From positions 558,001 through 622,000 of the forward strand of contig NZ_NNRI01000007.1 in NCBI RefSeq assembly GCF_002270415.1: 64,000 nucleotides of DNA, read 5' to 3'. This DNA comes from Mesorhizobium sophorae (GTDB lineage: Bacteria > Pseudomonadota > Alphaproteobacteria > Rhizobiales > Rhizobiaceae). A model generated the notes under the pieces. The model was given only the letters and a program-made list of their open reading frames with translations. It ran no database searches and was not told the origin of the DNA. The first letter of the stretch is position 1. Each line of letters begins with the position of its first letter. Below, piece by piece: positions 1-9,717 of the stretch. A program made the translations under genes and the position numbers.

Positions 1-897
1 GCGCCCGGCGCCGATCAGGCCAAAGAAGCCGACGATTTCGCCGGCGCGGGCCTCGAAGTTGGCCGGCGTCCTCAGCTTTGCTCCTGACAGGGCCTCGATC
101 TTCAGTCTGATATCGCCTGCCTTGCGGGGGCGAAAACCCCAAATGTCCGAAATCTCGCGGCCGACCATTTCGGCGACGACCTGGTCGCGGGTGACGTCCT
201 TGAGCGAAATGTGGTGCGCCGCCAGCTTGCCGTCGCGCAGCACGGTCAGGCTGTCGCAGAGCCGGAACACCTCATCCAATCGGTGCGATACGTAGATGAT
301 GACCTTGCCCTCGCCGCGCAGCCGATCGATCAGAGCAAACAGGATTTCGCTTTCGCGCGACGACAGCGACGAGGTCGGCTCGTCCAGTGCGATGACGCGC
401 GCGTCGAGCATGATCGCCTTGGCGATCTCGACCATCTGGCGTTCGCCAATGGACAGCGTCTTGACCTTGCGGCGCATGTCGATGTCGATGCCGGCCGATT
501 TCAGCTTGGCGCCGACGTCGTCCAGCATCCTGGCGCGCGCGATGATGCCGGCGCTGGCGGGAAAGCGGCCGAGGCTGAGGTTTTCGGCAACGGTGAGCTC
601 GGGAACGAGCTGCAGCTCCTGGTGAATGACGATGACGCCATTGTCGAAGGCATCCCGGGTCGAGGCATAGGCCTGGACCTTGCCTTCGATGCTTATCTCA
701 CCCGCGTCGGCAAGCTGGTCGCCGGACAGGATCTTGATCAGGGTGGATTTGCCCGCGCCGTTCTCGCCCATCAGGCCGTGCACGGCGCCCTTGTCGACGC
801 CGAACGAGACGTCCGACAGTGCCTTGACGCCCGGATAGGTCTTGGTGATGCGCGAAAAGTCGAGAAAGGACACGGGCGTCGATCCTTGTTGTGCCAT
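1..897 (-). CDS. araG: Sugar ABC transporter ATP-binding protein, AraG-like (3' end cut by window)
   Basis: ATPase of a CUT2-type sugar importer, expected to drive uptake through a membrane permease encoded beyond the left edge. The protein begins MAQQGSTPVSFLDFSRITK. The first ATPase domain is complete: Walker A GENGAGKST near residues 44-52, signature LSIGERQ, and Walker B ALDEPTSSL. The second domain has begun (GFFGLIGAGR) when the sequence runs out, so only about 299 of roughly 500 residues are visible. It follows the binding-protein gene araF on the same strand after 47 bp. No Shine-Dalgarno sequence precedes the ATG; a perfect hairpin ends one base before it. The L-arabinose/D-galactose assignment rests on the AraF neighbour, because this ATPase family is poorly substrate-specific in sequence. 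Confidence 0.88.
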   Translation of the reverse strand, partial: MAQQGSTPVSFLDFSRITKTYPGVKALSDVSFGVDKGAVHGLMGENGAGKSTLIKILSGDQLADAGEISIEGKVQAYASTRDAFDNGVIVIHQELQLVPELTVAENLSLGRFPASAGIIARARMLDDVGAKLKSAGIDIDMRRKVKTLSIGERQMVEIAKAIMLDARVIALDEPTSSLSSRESEILFALIDRLRGEGKVIIYVSHRLDEVFRLCDSLTVLRDGKLAAHHISLKDVTRDQVVAEMVGREISDIWGFRPRKAGDIRLKIEALSGAKLRTPANFEARAGEIVGFFGLIGAGR

Positions 898-898
898 G

Positions 899-934
899 AC
901 AAACAGGCGGCGGGATGAGCCGCCGCCTGTTTGT
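899..934 (-). promoter_or_regulatory. Perfect 15-bp intercistronic hairpin between araF and araG
   Basis: Positions 899-913 and 920-934 are exact reverse complements around a 6-nt loop. The hairpin starts 10 nt after the araF stop and ends 1 nt before the araG start codon. No T-run follows it. Such hairpins after binding-protein genes commonly protect the upstream mRNA and lower expression of the downstream ATPase; that role is inferred here. Confidence 0.7.
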
Positions 935-944
935 ACAGGGAGGA

Positions 945-1937
945 TTATTCGATGCCGAGGCCCTGGCGGACCTTCTGATAGTCGTCGCGCTTGGCCAGTG
1001 CGCCGGAGGTCAGGATCAGCTTCTCCGGCTCCTTGTTGTTGGCAACCCAGTCATACATGTTGAGCGCCGTCTCATAGCCATGGCGCTTCGGCGAGATGAT
1101 CACGGTGCCGACAAAGCCAGTGGCGGCCGGCTTCTTGAACTCGTTGATCGCCGAATCCGCGCCGCCGATGCCGACGCCGATCATGCCGTCCGCCGGGATG
1201 CCGACGCTTTCTGAGGCGCGCACAGCGCCCAGCACGGCTTCGTCGTTGAGGCCGAAGGAGACCCATTCCTTGATGTCGGCATGGGCATTGAGCACGACCG
1301 TCGCGGCATTCAGCGCGGCTTCCGTGTCGGTCTTGGCCTGCGGCGCGTCTAAGATGTTCCCGGCCTTGAAGCCGTTCGCCTTCAGCACCGAGATGGCGCC
1401 TTCGACACGATCGACCGCCGTCGGCAGCTGATCATAGGAGACGCGGATGGCGCCAACCTCGTCGGCCTTCCAGCCACGCGCCTTCATTTCATCGACGATC
1501 GCCTGGCCGACGGCCTCGCCGATCTTGGTGGCCGAGATGCCCATATGCGGCACGTCTTCCAGCGCCTTGCCGTCGGCACCGACCAGACGGTCGTCGACGG
1601 TCATCAGCTTGAGATTGTTGGCGGCGGCCTTGGCGACGATGCCGGGTCCGAGCTTCACATCCGGCGTGCAGACGATGAAGCCCTGGGCGCCCTGGGCGCC
1701 GAGATTGTCGATCGCCGACATCAGCTTCTCACCGTCCTCGGCGCCGATCTTGACGAGGGTGAAGCCCTTTTCCTTGGCGGCCTGGTCGGCGAACTTCCAT
1801 TCGTCCTGGAACCACGGTTCCTCGGGCTGTTTGACGATGAAACCGATCTTGGTGTCCTGAGCATAGGCAGAAGCGATCGTCGTGACGGACAGCACGGCAA
1901 GAGCGCCCGCGACGAGCGCGGTCTTCAAAAGTCGCAT
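945..1937 (-). CDS. araF: L-arabinose/D-galactose-binding periplasmic protein AraF
   Basis: Periplasmic receptor that delivers sugar to the ABC importer, 330 aa. Residues 1-24 form a Sec signal peptide ending ASAYAQ. The mature protein opens with KIGFIVKQPEEPWFQDEWKF, which closely follows E. coli AraF; the later ICTPD, ATKIGE and GIGGADS segments also correspond. E. coli AraF binds both L-arabinose and D-galactose, so D-galactose is plausible given the galactonate dehydratase gene next door. The ATG at 1937 is preceded by GGGAGG at good spacing; a longer in-frame extension exists but would bury the signal peptide. Transcribed leftward with araG, divergent from the GntR gene, from a promoter candidate overlapping an inverted repeat. 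Confidence 0.92.
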   Translation of the reverse strand: MRLLKTALVAGALAVLSVTTIASAYAQDTKIGFIVKQPEEPWFQDEWKFADQAAKEKGFTLVKIGAEDGEKLMSAIDNLGAQGAQGFIVCTPDVKLGPGIVAKAAANNLKLMTVDDRLVGADGKALEDVPHMGISATKIGEAVGQAIVDEMKARGWKADEVGAIRVSYDQLPTAVDRVEGAISVLKANGFKAGNILDAPQAKTDTEAALNAATVVLNAHADIKEWVSFGLNDEAVLGAVRASESVGIPADGMIGVGIGGADSAINEFKKPAATGFVGTVIISPKRHGYETALNMYDWVANNKEPEKLILTSGALAKRDDYQKVRQGLGIE

Positions 1938-1983
1938 GATTACCTCCCAGCGATAGGCCGGGCGCTCAGCCCGGGTGTCGGCG

Positions 1984-2012
1984 TTTCTATTCGCTTTTAT
2001 CATACTCGTCAA
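1984..2012 (-). promoter_or_regulatory. Candidate sigma-70 promoter for araF
   Basis: On the minus strand TTGACG (2012-2007) is followed after 17 bp by TAGAAA (1989-1984), a plausible -35/-10 pair. It lies about 47 bp upstream of the araF start and overlaps the left arm of the inverted repeat at 1997-2029, which would let a repressor block it. Inferred from sequence alone. Confidence 0.45.
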
Positions 2013-2029
2013 TTGATCTGGTATGATAA
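1997..2029. promoter_or_regulatory. Inverted repeat, candidate GntR-family operator
   Basis: TTATCATAC (1997-2005) and GTATGATAA (2021-2029) are exact reverse complements with 15 bp between, so half-site centres are 24 bp apart. The repeat sits in the araF/GntR divergent intergenic region and overlaps the candidate araF promoter. The GntR protein encoded at 2138 is the obvious candidate ligand-responsive binder. Confidence 0.5.
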
Positions 2030-2137
2030 TTAAGGTACATGCTCTGACCAACGATCGCTGGCGCAACTCGTTTGCATCCGCTAATGCCGGGCCGGTTGCG
2101 CGAACTAGCAGGTTCGCCGCCTTGGAGGAGGGCTAAG

Positions 2138-2884
2138 GTGACCGAAATTTCGAAGAAAGCCCCGGAGGGTGCGACCACGCGTCGCCCGCGCGTCATGCCC
2201 GATGTGACCAAGGCGATGGCCTCGGACATCTTTTCCGGCCGCTACCCGGCCAGATCCTCCTTGCCGACCGAAAACGAACTTGGCGTCGAGTACGGTGTCA
2301 GCCGCACCGTCATCCGCGAGGCGCTGAAGGTGCTGGCCGCCAAGGGGCTGGTGTTGTCGCGGCCGCGCGTCGGCACCGTCGTCTGCAACGAGGACGACTG
2401 GAACATCATCGACCCGCAGGTGCTGGCCTGGCACGCGCCGCACGCGCTGGACGACAAGCTCTTCGACGCCATCCTGGAAACGCGCCGGGCCATCGAACCG
2501 CTGGTCGCCGAGCTTGCCGCGACGCGCGCGACACTGCAGGAGATCGCCGATCTCGAAGCGGCATGGCGGGGCATGGCAGGCGCCGGCGAGGATCGCGCCG
2601 CTTTCTCGCGCAGCGACATCGCTTTCCACCAGATCGTCTATGCCGCGAGCCACAACCCGATCTTCCGCCAGATCGGCAATCTGATCGACACGGGGCTCAA
2701 ATTCTCGCTGGAAGCGACGGCGACGATTTCGCTCGAGCGGCGTCTGGAAGCGGTGGCGGCACATCGCGAGGTGGTCGAGGCGCTGCGCATGCGCGACGCC
2801 GAGGCGGCGCGCGGCGCGGCAAACAAGATCCTCGACCTTGCGGCGCGCGACCTCGTCAGCGCCAAGAAACTCAAGAACAACTGA
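2138..2884 (+). CDS. GntR/FadR-family regulator, DgoR-like
   Basis: Predicted transcriptional repressor, 248 aa. The N-terminal winged helix is around residues 15-85 ([20 protein letters not shown] is typical of GntR), followed by an all-helical FCD effector domain ([23 protein letters not shown] metal-binding segment [15 protein letters not shown]). The GTG start at 2138 is chosen because GGAGGAG precedes it; an upstream in-frame ATG at 2072 lacks a good site. It lies 8 bp upstream of dgoD, and E. coli DgoR, which controls galactonate genes, has the same architecture. It is therefore likely to control dgoD and the divergent araF genes in response to galactonate or a related sugar acid. Confidence 0.85.
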   Translation: MTEISKKAPEGATTRRPRVMPDVTKAMASDIFSGRYPARSSLPTENELGVEYGVSRTVIREALKVLAAKGLVLSRPRVGTVVCNEDDWNIIDPQVLAWHAPHALDDKLFDAILETRRAIEPLVAELAATRATLQEIADLEAAWRGMAGAGEDRAAFSRSDIAFHQIVYAASHNPIFRQIGNLIDTGLKFSLEATATISLERRLEAVAAHREVVEALRMRDAEAARGAANKILDLAARDLVSAKKLKNN

Positions 2885-2892
2885 GACAGCGC

Positions 2893-4041
2893 ATGAAAAT
2901 CATCTCGCTCACCACCTACATCGTTCCACCGCGCTGGCTGTTCCTGAAGATCGAGACCGATGCCGGCGTCACCGGCTGGGGCGAACCGGTCGTCGAAGGC
3001 CGGGCTTTGACCGTCGAAGCGGCGGTCAAGGAACTTGGCGATTATCTCATCGGCAAGGACCCGCGCCTGATCGAGGACCACTGGACGGTGATGCATCGCG
3101 GCGGCTTCTACCGTGGCGGACCGATCCTGATGAGCGCCATTGCCGGTATCGACCAGGCGCTGTGGGACATCAAGGGCAAGGCGCTCGGCGTGCCCGTGCA
3201 TGAACTGCTCGGCGGCAAGTTGCGTGACAGTATCAAGGTCTATTCCTGGATCGGCGGCGATCGGCCGGCCGAAGTCGCCGCGGGCGCCCGGGAAGTGGTG
3301 GCGCGCGGCTTCCTGGCGCTCAAGATGAACGGCACCGAGGAACTGCAGATCGTCGACAGCCACGACAGGATAGATGCCGCGGTCGAGCGGGTCGCCATGG
3401 TGCGCGAGGCCGTCGGCCCCAACATCGGCATCGCCGTCGATTTCCACGGCCGCGTGCACCGGCCGATGGCGCGCATCCTGGTCAAGGAGCTCGAGCCCTA
3501 CAGGCTGATGTTCATCGAGGAGCCGGTGCTGAGCGAAAACCGCGAGGCGCTGAAGGAAATTGCCGCCCTTGGCTCGACGCCGATTGCTTTGGGTGAGCGG
3601 CTCTACAGCCGCTGGGACTTCAAGTCGGTGTTCGAGGAAGGCGTCGTCGACATCATCCAACCTGACTTATCGCATGCCGGCGGCATCACCGAATGCCGCA
3701 AGATCGCGGCCATGGCCGAGGCCTATGATGTCGCGGTGGCGCCGCACTGTCCGCTCGGGCCGATCGCGCTTGCCGCCTGCCTGCAGCTCGATGCGGTCAG
3801 CTACAACTGCTTCATCCAGGAGCAGAGCCTCGGCATCCACTACAACGCCGCCAACGACCTGCTCGACTATGCCGCCAACAAGGATGTCTTCCGCTACCAG
3901 GATGGTTATGTCGCCATTCCCGATGGTCCCGGCCTCGGCGTCGAGATCGACGAGGACTACGTCAAGGAGCGCGCCAAGGAAGGCCACCGCTGGCGCAACC
4001 CAATTTGGCGCCACAAGGATGGCTCCTTCGCCGAGTGGTGA
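2893..4041 (+). CDS. dgoD: D-galactonate dehydratase
   Basis: Enolase-superfamily enzyme that dehydrates D-galactonate to 2-keto-3-deoxy-D-galactonate, 382 aa, the same length as E. coli DgoD. The match is close throughout, for example [17 protein letters not shown] and [15 protein letters not shown]. Metal ligands are D183, E209 and E235, and the catalytic histidines are H185 and H285, at the same residue numbers as in E. coli. The ATG at 2893 lies 8 bp after the GntR gene, so the two are probably cotranscribed. Aldolase and kinase genes for the next steps are not in this window. It ends 3 bp from the stop of the convergent cyclase gene. Confidence 0.95.
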   Translation: MKIISLTTYIVPPRWLFLKIETDAGVTGWGEPVVEGRALTVEAAVKELGDYLIGKDPRLIEDHWTVMHRGGFYRGGPILMSAIAGIDQALWDIKGKALGVPVHELLGGKLRDSIKVYSWIGGDRPAEVAAGAREVVARGFLALKMNGTEELQIVDSHDRIDAAVERVAMVREAVGPNIGIAVDFHGRVHRPMARILVKELEPYRLMFIEEPVLSENREALKEIAALGSTPIALGERLYSRWDFKSVFEEGVVDIIQPDLSHAGGITECRKIAAMAEAYDVAVAPHCPLGPIALAACLQLDAVSYNCFIQEQSLGIHYNAANDLLDYAANKDVFRYQDGYVAIPDGPGLGVEIDEDYVKERAKEGHRWRNPIWRHKDGSFAEW

Positions 4042-4044
4042 TGG

Positions 4045-5790
4045 CTATGCTTTCACCTGCGCCGCTTCGGATGACTTCAGTCCATCAACCAGGTGATGAA
4101 GATCCGCCTCGTTCTCGTAGTGCAGGGTAGAGACCAACGCATCAATCGTAAATTCCGGATCGACCTTGTCTATTTGAGCGCGGTGAGCGGACGCAGCGGT
4201 CCGATCGCCCAGCCAGTGATAGGCCGCCGCGACAAAAGCGTGTTGGTTGGCATCCATCTTCGACAGATGCATGAAGGCCTCGATTGCTTCGGGATATTCG
4301 TGGGCTGTAAAGTGAGCTTTCCCAAGATGGCTCCAGAAGCGTTCTGGGTGATGAGGGTTCAACCGCATCGCCTTGCGAATCCAGTCGGCCCCTTCCTTGG
4401 GGTGACCGAGCCAAGTCAAAAGCTCGCCGTGCTGGACCACGACAAGATCGTAGTTTGGATTGAGTGCGAGAGCCCGCTCCTGGTGGTGCCGAGCCTTCGT
4501 CAGATCATTGCGGCTGATGCTGATGGCCGCCAATATCCGTTGGACGTCCGCATCGTTGCTGTCCAGTGCCTGCGCCAACTCAAGCTCACGGACGACTTCG
4601 TCGAAAGCGGCGTCCTTATCGGCGCACCAGCCGTAGCCCCAAGCTTGCCCCAGGATGCAGCCCCGCCAGGCATGGGCATGCGCGTATTCGGGATCGAGTT
4701 CCAGCGCTCGTGTCACCAGCTTCAGCGCCTCCTCATTCTCGGCTCGACTGCTGCGATGGTGGCGGACCTTGGCCGCGAGCACGCATTCGTATGCCGCCAT
4801 GTTGGCAGGTGTTTTGCGCGCCACGACATCCTGCTGCGCGGCTTCGACGCGGCCTGGCAGCGTGGCCACGATCGCTGCGGTCAGCTCGTCCTGAATGGCG
4901 AAGACATCGTCGAGCTTGCGGTCGTATCGCTCGGCCCAGATGTGCGTATCCGTGGCAGTATCGATCAGCTGCGCCGTCACCCTGAGCTGACCGCCCGATT
5001 TTCGGACGCTACCCTCCACCAGGTATTGCGCGCCCAGCTTCCGGGCGATTTCACGGAGGTTTACCGACTGCCCTTTGTAGACGAAGGTGGAGTTGCGCGA
5101 GATGACGAACAGCTCGTGCCGCCGCGAAAGTTCCGTGATGATATCCTCGGTCAGACCATCAACGAAAAATTCCTGTTCGGATTCGCCGCTCATGTTGGCG
5201 AATGGCAGGACCGCAATCGACGGCTTCACCACGCTGTGCCGGGCCGAGCCGTCCCCCGCTCGCGGATCGGCTGCATCGTCAAGCACCGCGCGCCAGACCC
5301 GTATCGGACGGGAGATGTTCTTCAGGGCCTTCTCGCCGAGGTCCTCGAACCTGATTTCGAGCCGATCGAAGACCTGTTCGTACACGGCCTGGGTGACGCA
5401 CACCCCGCCGACTTCGGCCATCTGCTCCAGACGGGCGGCGACATTCACGCCGTCGCCATAAATGTCGCCCTCATCGAAGATGATGTCGCCGAGATTGATG
5501 CCGATCCGAAACTGAATGCGTCCGGCATCCGGTACGTCGGCGTTGCGGCGGCGCATGCGGATCTGCACCTCCGCCGCGCAGCGCACGGCATCTGCCACGC
5601 TCTGGAACTCGACCAGCATGCCGTCACCGGTGGTTTTGATGATGTGGCCCTGGTTCTTAGCGATTGCCGGATCAATGAGTTCGATCCGGTGCGTTTTGAG
5701 CCGCGCAAGGGTGCCCCTCTCGTCGGCTTCCATGAGCCGAGAGAATCCAGCCATGTCGGCTGCCAGCACCGCCGCGAGCCTGTGTTCCAT
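4045..5790 (-). CDS. Class III adenylate/guanylate cyclase with TolB-like and TPR domains
   Basis: Predicted soluble nucleotide cyclase, 581 aa. Residues about 5-165 form a class III catalytic domain: both metal-binding aspartates are present (LAADMAGF and, 44 residues later, TGDGMLVEF), and GDGVNVAARLE carries the transition-state Asn/Arg pair. A TolB-like segment follows (SIAVLPFANMSGESEQEFF through ISRNSTFVYKG), then a C-terminal helical TPR region of about 250 residues. Rhizobia encode many such cyclases, usually of unknown input. No transmembrane segment was seen. The ATG at 5790 has GAGG upstream; an in-frame GTG 18 bp earlier is less likely. The product is probably cAMP, by family precedent, but substrate choice cannot be read here. 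Confidence 0.85.
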   Translation of the reverse strand: MEHRLAAVLAADMAGFSRLMEADERGTLARLKTHRIELIDPAIAKNQGHIIKTTGDGMLVEFQSVADAVRCAAEVQIRMRRRNADVPDAGRIQFRIGINLGDIIFDEGDIYGDGVNVAARLEQMAEVGGVCVTQAVYEQVFDRLEIRFEDLGEKALKNISRPIRVWRAVLDDAADPRAGDGSARHSVVKPSIAVLPFANMSGESEQEFFVDGLTEDIITELSRRHELFVISRNSTFVYKGQSVNLREIARKLGAQYLVEGSVRKSGGQLRVTAQLIDTATDTHIWAERYDRKLDDVFAIQDELTAAIVATLPGRVEAAQQDVVARKTPANMAAYECVLAAKVRHHRSSRAENEEALKLVTRALELDPEYAHAHAWRGCILGQAWGYGWCADKDAAFDEVVRELELAQALDSNDADVQRILAAISISRNDLTKARHHQERALALNPNYDLVVVQHGELLTWLGHPKEGADWIRKAMRLNPHHPERFWSHLGKAHFTAHEYPEAIEAFMHLSKMDANQHAFVAAAYHWLGDRTAASAHRAQIDKVDPEFTIDALVSTLHYENEADLHHLVDGLKSSEAAQVKA

Positions 5791-6319
5791 GTTCAAGCCT
5801 CGAAGCACGCAATCCTAGATGGCAAACGCTGCAATCAAAGCCGATCACGGTCTCGCCGCCACCCTAACAGCGCCGTCCCCGCGCGATCGGAAGGCGCCCA
5901 GTCATAGCTTTACTCGAAACGAGCGCGTGCGGGAAGGAAATCGAACGCACTCCATACCCGCTCGCGGCTGCTCGATTGGTCTGCCTGCTCGACGGGGCAA
6001 GGTTTCATCCCAAATCCATCGCATTCAGTAGTCAGTTGAACGGCTTCGAAGATGGTGCTTCAGGAAAGTGCCTCGTCGCATCGCTCGGCAGCTTTTGAAG
6101 GAGTTCGACGAACTCCCGAACGCCGGCCTATCTGGCCAAGCTTGGTGTCAGAGCCGGGACGCGCAACCGAAACCAATAGACATTCCTGCGAAGTAGGAGA
6201 TGTGACGCCCGACAAGGCACGGACTTCCCTGCGTGTGTACCGCCAATGTGGACCACGTTCGTAGAATAGAGCCTTCAAACCAAAGGCTTTCTAGGAAAAT
6301 CAACGGCCTAGAGAGAACT
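5791..6319. other. Long intergenic region without a supported gene
   Basis: About 530 bp between the cyclase start and the tRNA-Ala 3' end. The only open frames are short, lack ribosome-binding sites and resemble nothing known. It probably holds the cyclase promoter; no clear -35/-10 pair was identified. A short tRNA T-arm-like stretch near 5938-5955 is too weak to call a tRNA fragment. Confidence 0.5.
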
Positions 6320-6395
<76 letters not shown>

Positions 6396-6529
6396 ACTTC
6401 CGGCAGTCAACCGGCGCCGTTTCCGGCGAAGAGATCCGGCGTGGGTTGGAGACCGCGCCGTTAGTGCAGGCGGCTTCTAACCCCGCCTTTCGTCAATATC
6501 AAGCCTTCGAGAGCGGCTTTTTCTTCACA

Positions 6530-6565
6530 GGCCACGAAAGCTGGCAAACGCCTGCTTTCGTGGCC
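6530..6565 (-). terminator. Stem-loop after the FYDLN-type gene
   Basis: GGCCACGAAAGC (6530-6541) and GCTTTCGTGGCC (6554-6565) form a perfect 12-bp stem with a 12-nt loop, two bases past the stop of the gene at 6568. No T-run follows on the minus strand, so it may act as an mRNA-stabilising end rather than a classic intrinsic terminator. Confidence 0.5.
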
Positions 6566-6567
6566 GA

Positions 6568-6960
6568 TCAGACCTCGTCGTCGTCGTCGCCGACGCCGAT
6601 CATGTCGGCAACGTCGTCGTCTTCTTCCTCTTCGTCGGCAAGGAAGGTGTCATCCTCGTCGTCGCCGAGATCGACATCATCCTCGTCGTCGCCGAGGTCG
6701 GGAAGATCGTCGCCGCTCTTGGTATCCTCGTCGGCCTCTTCGAGCGAGACGACCTCAACACCCTCTTCGTCCTCGGCGTCCACTTCCTTCTCGGCCACTT
6801 CCTCTTCCTCCTCGATGACGGCGCTCTTGCCTTCCTCGAAATAGGAACGCGGATAGGTCTTGCCGGTGTAGGGCGAGACAATCGGGTCCTTGTTCAGGTC
6901 GTAGAATTTCCGGCCCGTCTCCGGGTCGATGCGCTTTATGCCAAGTTCGGTTTTTGCCAC
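6568..6960 (-). CDS. TIGR02300/FYDLN acid domain protein
   Basis: Small protein of unknown function found across alphaproteobacteria, 130 aa. The N-terminal 45 residues match the conserved family block (TELGIKRIDPETGRKFYDLN, then PIVSPYTGKTYPRS). The remainder is extremely acidic, with runs of Asp and Glu and repeated DLGDDEDD units, ending in DDDDEV. A GTG start at 6960 is chosen because the family begins close to the AKxELG motif; an upstream in-frame ATG adds 19 atypical residues. The cysteine pair seen in some homologues of the ICPETG block is reduced here (RIDPETG). Stands alone between the tRNA and the divergent aroA gene. The acidic tail causes serine-rich shadow frames on the other strand. 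Confidence 0.85.
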   Translation of the reverse strand: MAKTELGIKRIDPETGRKFYDLNKDPIVSPYTGKTYPRSYFEEGKSAVIEEEEEVAEKEVDAEDEEGVEVVSLEEADEDTKSGDDLPDLGDDEDDVDLGDDEDDTFLADEEEEDDDVADMIGVGDDDDEV

Positions 6961-7127
6961 GGCAAGCCTCGTCAATAAAAGAGTGGTCCCCTTAACCACT
7001 GTTTGCAGCGCTGTCAAAGCGAAAAGCCGGCGTCACAAAACCATGCAATGGAAGGCCTCGAGTCGATGACGACCATGGGGGATGACCATTTCGGCCCGCC
7101 GTGATACGAGACCGCCGCAACAAATGA

Positions 7128-8525
<1,398 letters not shown>

Positions 8526-8573
8526 CCCCAGTTCGTGGCCGCGGTCGCGTAGGCCGGCAGATGAAGAGAGCGA

Positions 8574-9509
8574 ATGCAATATATTCATTGCCGTTGGACA
8601 AGCAGCCACCCCGACATGCCGACCGACTACTGGACCGAGGTCGAGGATGACCGTTCCATCAGCCGTGAAGTTCATTGCCGCAACGGCACCGTGATAGGAA
8701 TGGTATCCTGGGCAACAAAGGTGGAATGGGGGACAGCTTGGCTAGAAGGCGCACCTGTTCCAGATCTCGACGAAATTACCGTTCAACCAGATATGACAGC
8801 GGTCGAAATTGAAGGCAGTGTTTTCGAGGAAAAGTGGCAGGAAGCAAAAGCTGCAATGTTGAGTAGCCCTTTCACCATCGCCATCGACGGCCCCGCCGGC
8901 GCCGGCAAGGGCACCCTCGCCCGGCGGCTCGCTGACCACTACCGGTTGAACCTGCTCGACACCGGCCTCACCTATCGGGCTGTTGCTTATGCGCTGATCC
9001 AGCACGCGCTGCCGCTCGACAATGTCTCGGCGGCCGAAACCGCTGCGCGCCAAGTCGATCTGGCGAAGCTCGACCGGACGGTGCTGTCGGCGCATGCGGT
9101 TGGCGAGGCGGCCTCGAAGGTCGCGGTTTTCCCGACCGTGCGGCGCATCCTGGTCGAAAAGCAGCGCGCATTCGCCACGACGCCGCCGGGCGCCGTGCTC
9201 GATGGCCGTGACATCGGCACCGTCGTCTGCCCCGATGCCGACATAAAACTCTATGTGACGGCGAGCGCCGAGGTGCGGGCGCGGCGGCGACTGGCCGAAA
9301 TCGAAAGCATCGGCGGTACCGCCGATTTCACCGAGATCCTCGCCGATATCGTGCGCCGTGACGAGCGCGACATGGGCCGCGCCGACTCGCCCTTGAAGCC
9401 GGCGGCAGACGCGCACTTGCTTGACACCAGCGAAATGGCTATAGAAGCCGCGTTTCTCGCAGCCAGAGCTGTCATCGACGACGTGCTGGCCAAGAGAAAC
9501 AAGGCCTGA
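8574..9509 (+). CDS. cmk: Cytidylate kinase with an in-frame N-terminal DUF6881-like domain
   Basis: The C-terminal 217 residues are a complete CMP/dCMP kinase: P-loop [38 protein letters not shown], and [14 protein letters not shown]. Cytidylate kinase phosphorylates CMP for nucleic acid synthesis. The first 94 residues are an unrelated small domain ([20 protein letters not shown], ...[15 protein letters not shown] segment, [13 protein letters not shown]) that resembles DUF6881. There is no stop between them. An internal ATG at 8856 with AGGAAG upstream is exactly where an ordinary Cmk would begin, so Cmk may be made alone, as a fusion, or both. The first 280 bp look less GC-rich than their surroundings, consistent with an inserted gene that lost its stop codon. 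Confidence 0.85.
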   Translation: MQYIHCRWTSSHPDMPTDYWTEVEDDRSISREVHCRNGTVIGMVSWATKVEWGTAWLEGAPVPDLDEITVQPDMTAVEIEGSVFEEKWQEAKAAMLSSPFTIAIDGPAGAGKGTLARRLADHYRLNLLDTGLTYRAVAYALIQHALPLDNVSAAETAARQVDLAKLDRTVLSAHAVGEAASKVAVFPTVRRILVEKQRAFATTPPGAVLDGRDIGTVVCPDADIKLYVTASAEVRARRRLAEIESIGGTADFTEILADIVRRDERDMGRADSPLKPAADAHLLDTSEMAIEAAFLAARAVIDDVLAKRNKA

Positions 9510-9596
9510 GCCGGGTTTTTCCCTCGCGTTTCCGTTGTCGGAGGCGAAGAAAATACCCATATCGGGCAGGAACCAGCCTGCCAGCATTCTTCATGC

Positions 9597-9651
9597 GCCG
9601 GAATTGCCGCTTAAAGAGCGGCCCAGGGCTTTTGCAGCCCGGAACGCCGGC
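9597..9651 (+). ncRNA. Structured rpsA leader, candidate cis-regulatory RNA
   Basis: In the 208-bp gap before rpsA three helices nest as a three-way junction: GCCGG 9597-9601 with CCGGC 9647-9651, GCCGCT 9606-9611 with AGCGGC 9617-9622, and GGGCT 9626-9630 with AGCCC 9636-9640. The structure ends 66 nt before the start codon. S1 is autoregulated at its mRNA leader in other bacteria, so a control role is plausible. The fold was found by eye and no covariation was tested. Confidence 0.4.
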
Positions 9652-9717
9652 AGGCCAACGCAACGCTAACCCACGGCGCCCGTCCCGCGACAGAAGCGGG
9701 GCATTCCAGGAGAAACA

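Noticed and set aside
2563..2892. N-terminal extension of DgoD
   Set aside because: It lies inside the GntR gene in another frame; the family starts at 2893.
4093..5907. Long plus-strand frame opposite the cyclase gene
   Set aside because: The minus-strand cyclase has intact motifs; the plus translation shows none.
5932..5955. Possible tRNA T-arm fragment
   Set aside because: Similarity is limited to a few bases and no cloverleaf partner exists.
6052..6264. Short frame of 70 codons between cyclase and tRNA
   Set aside because: No ribosome site and no recognisable sequence; both strands are open here by chance.
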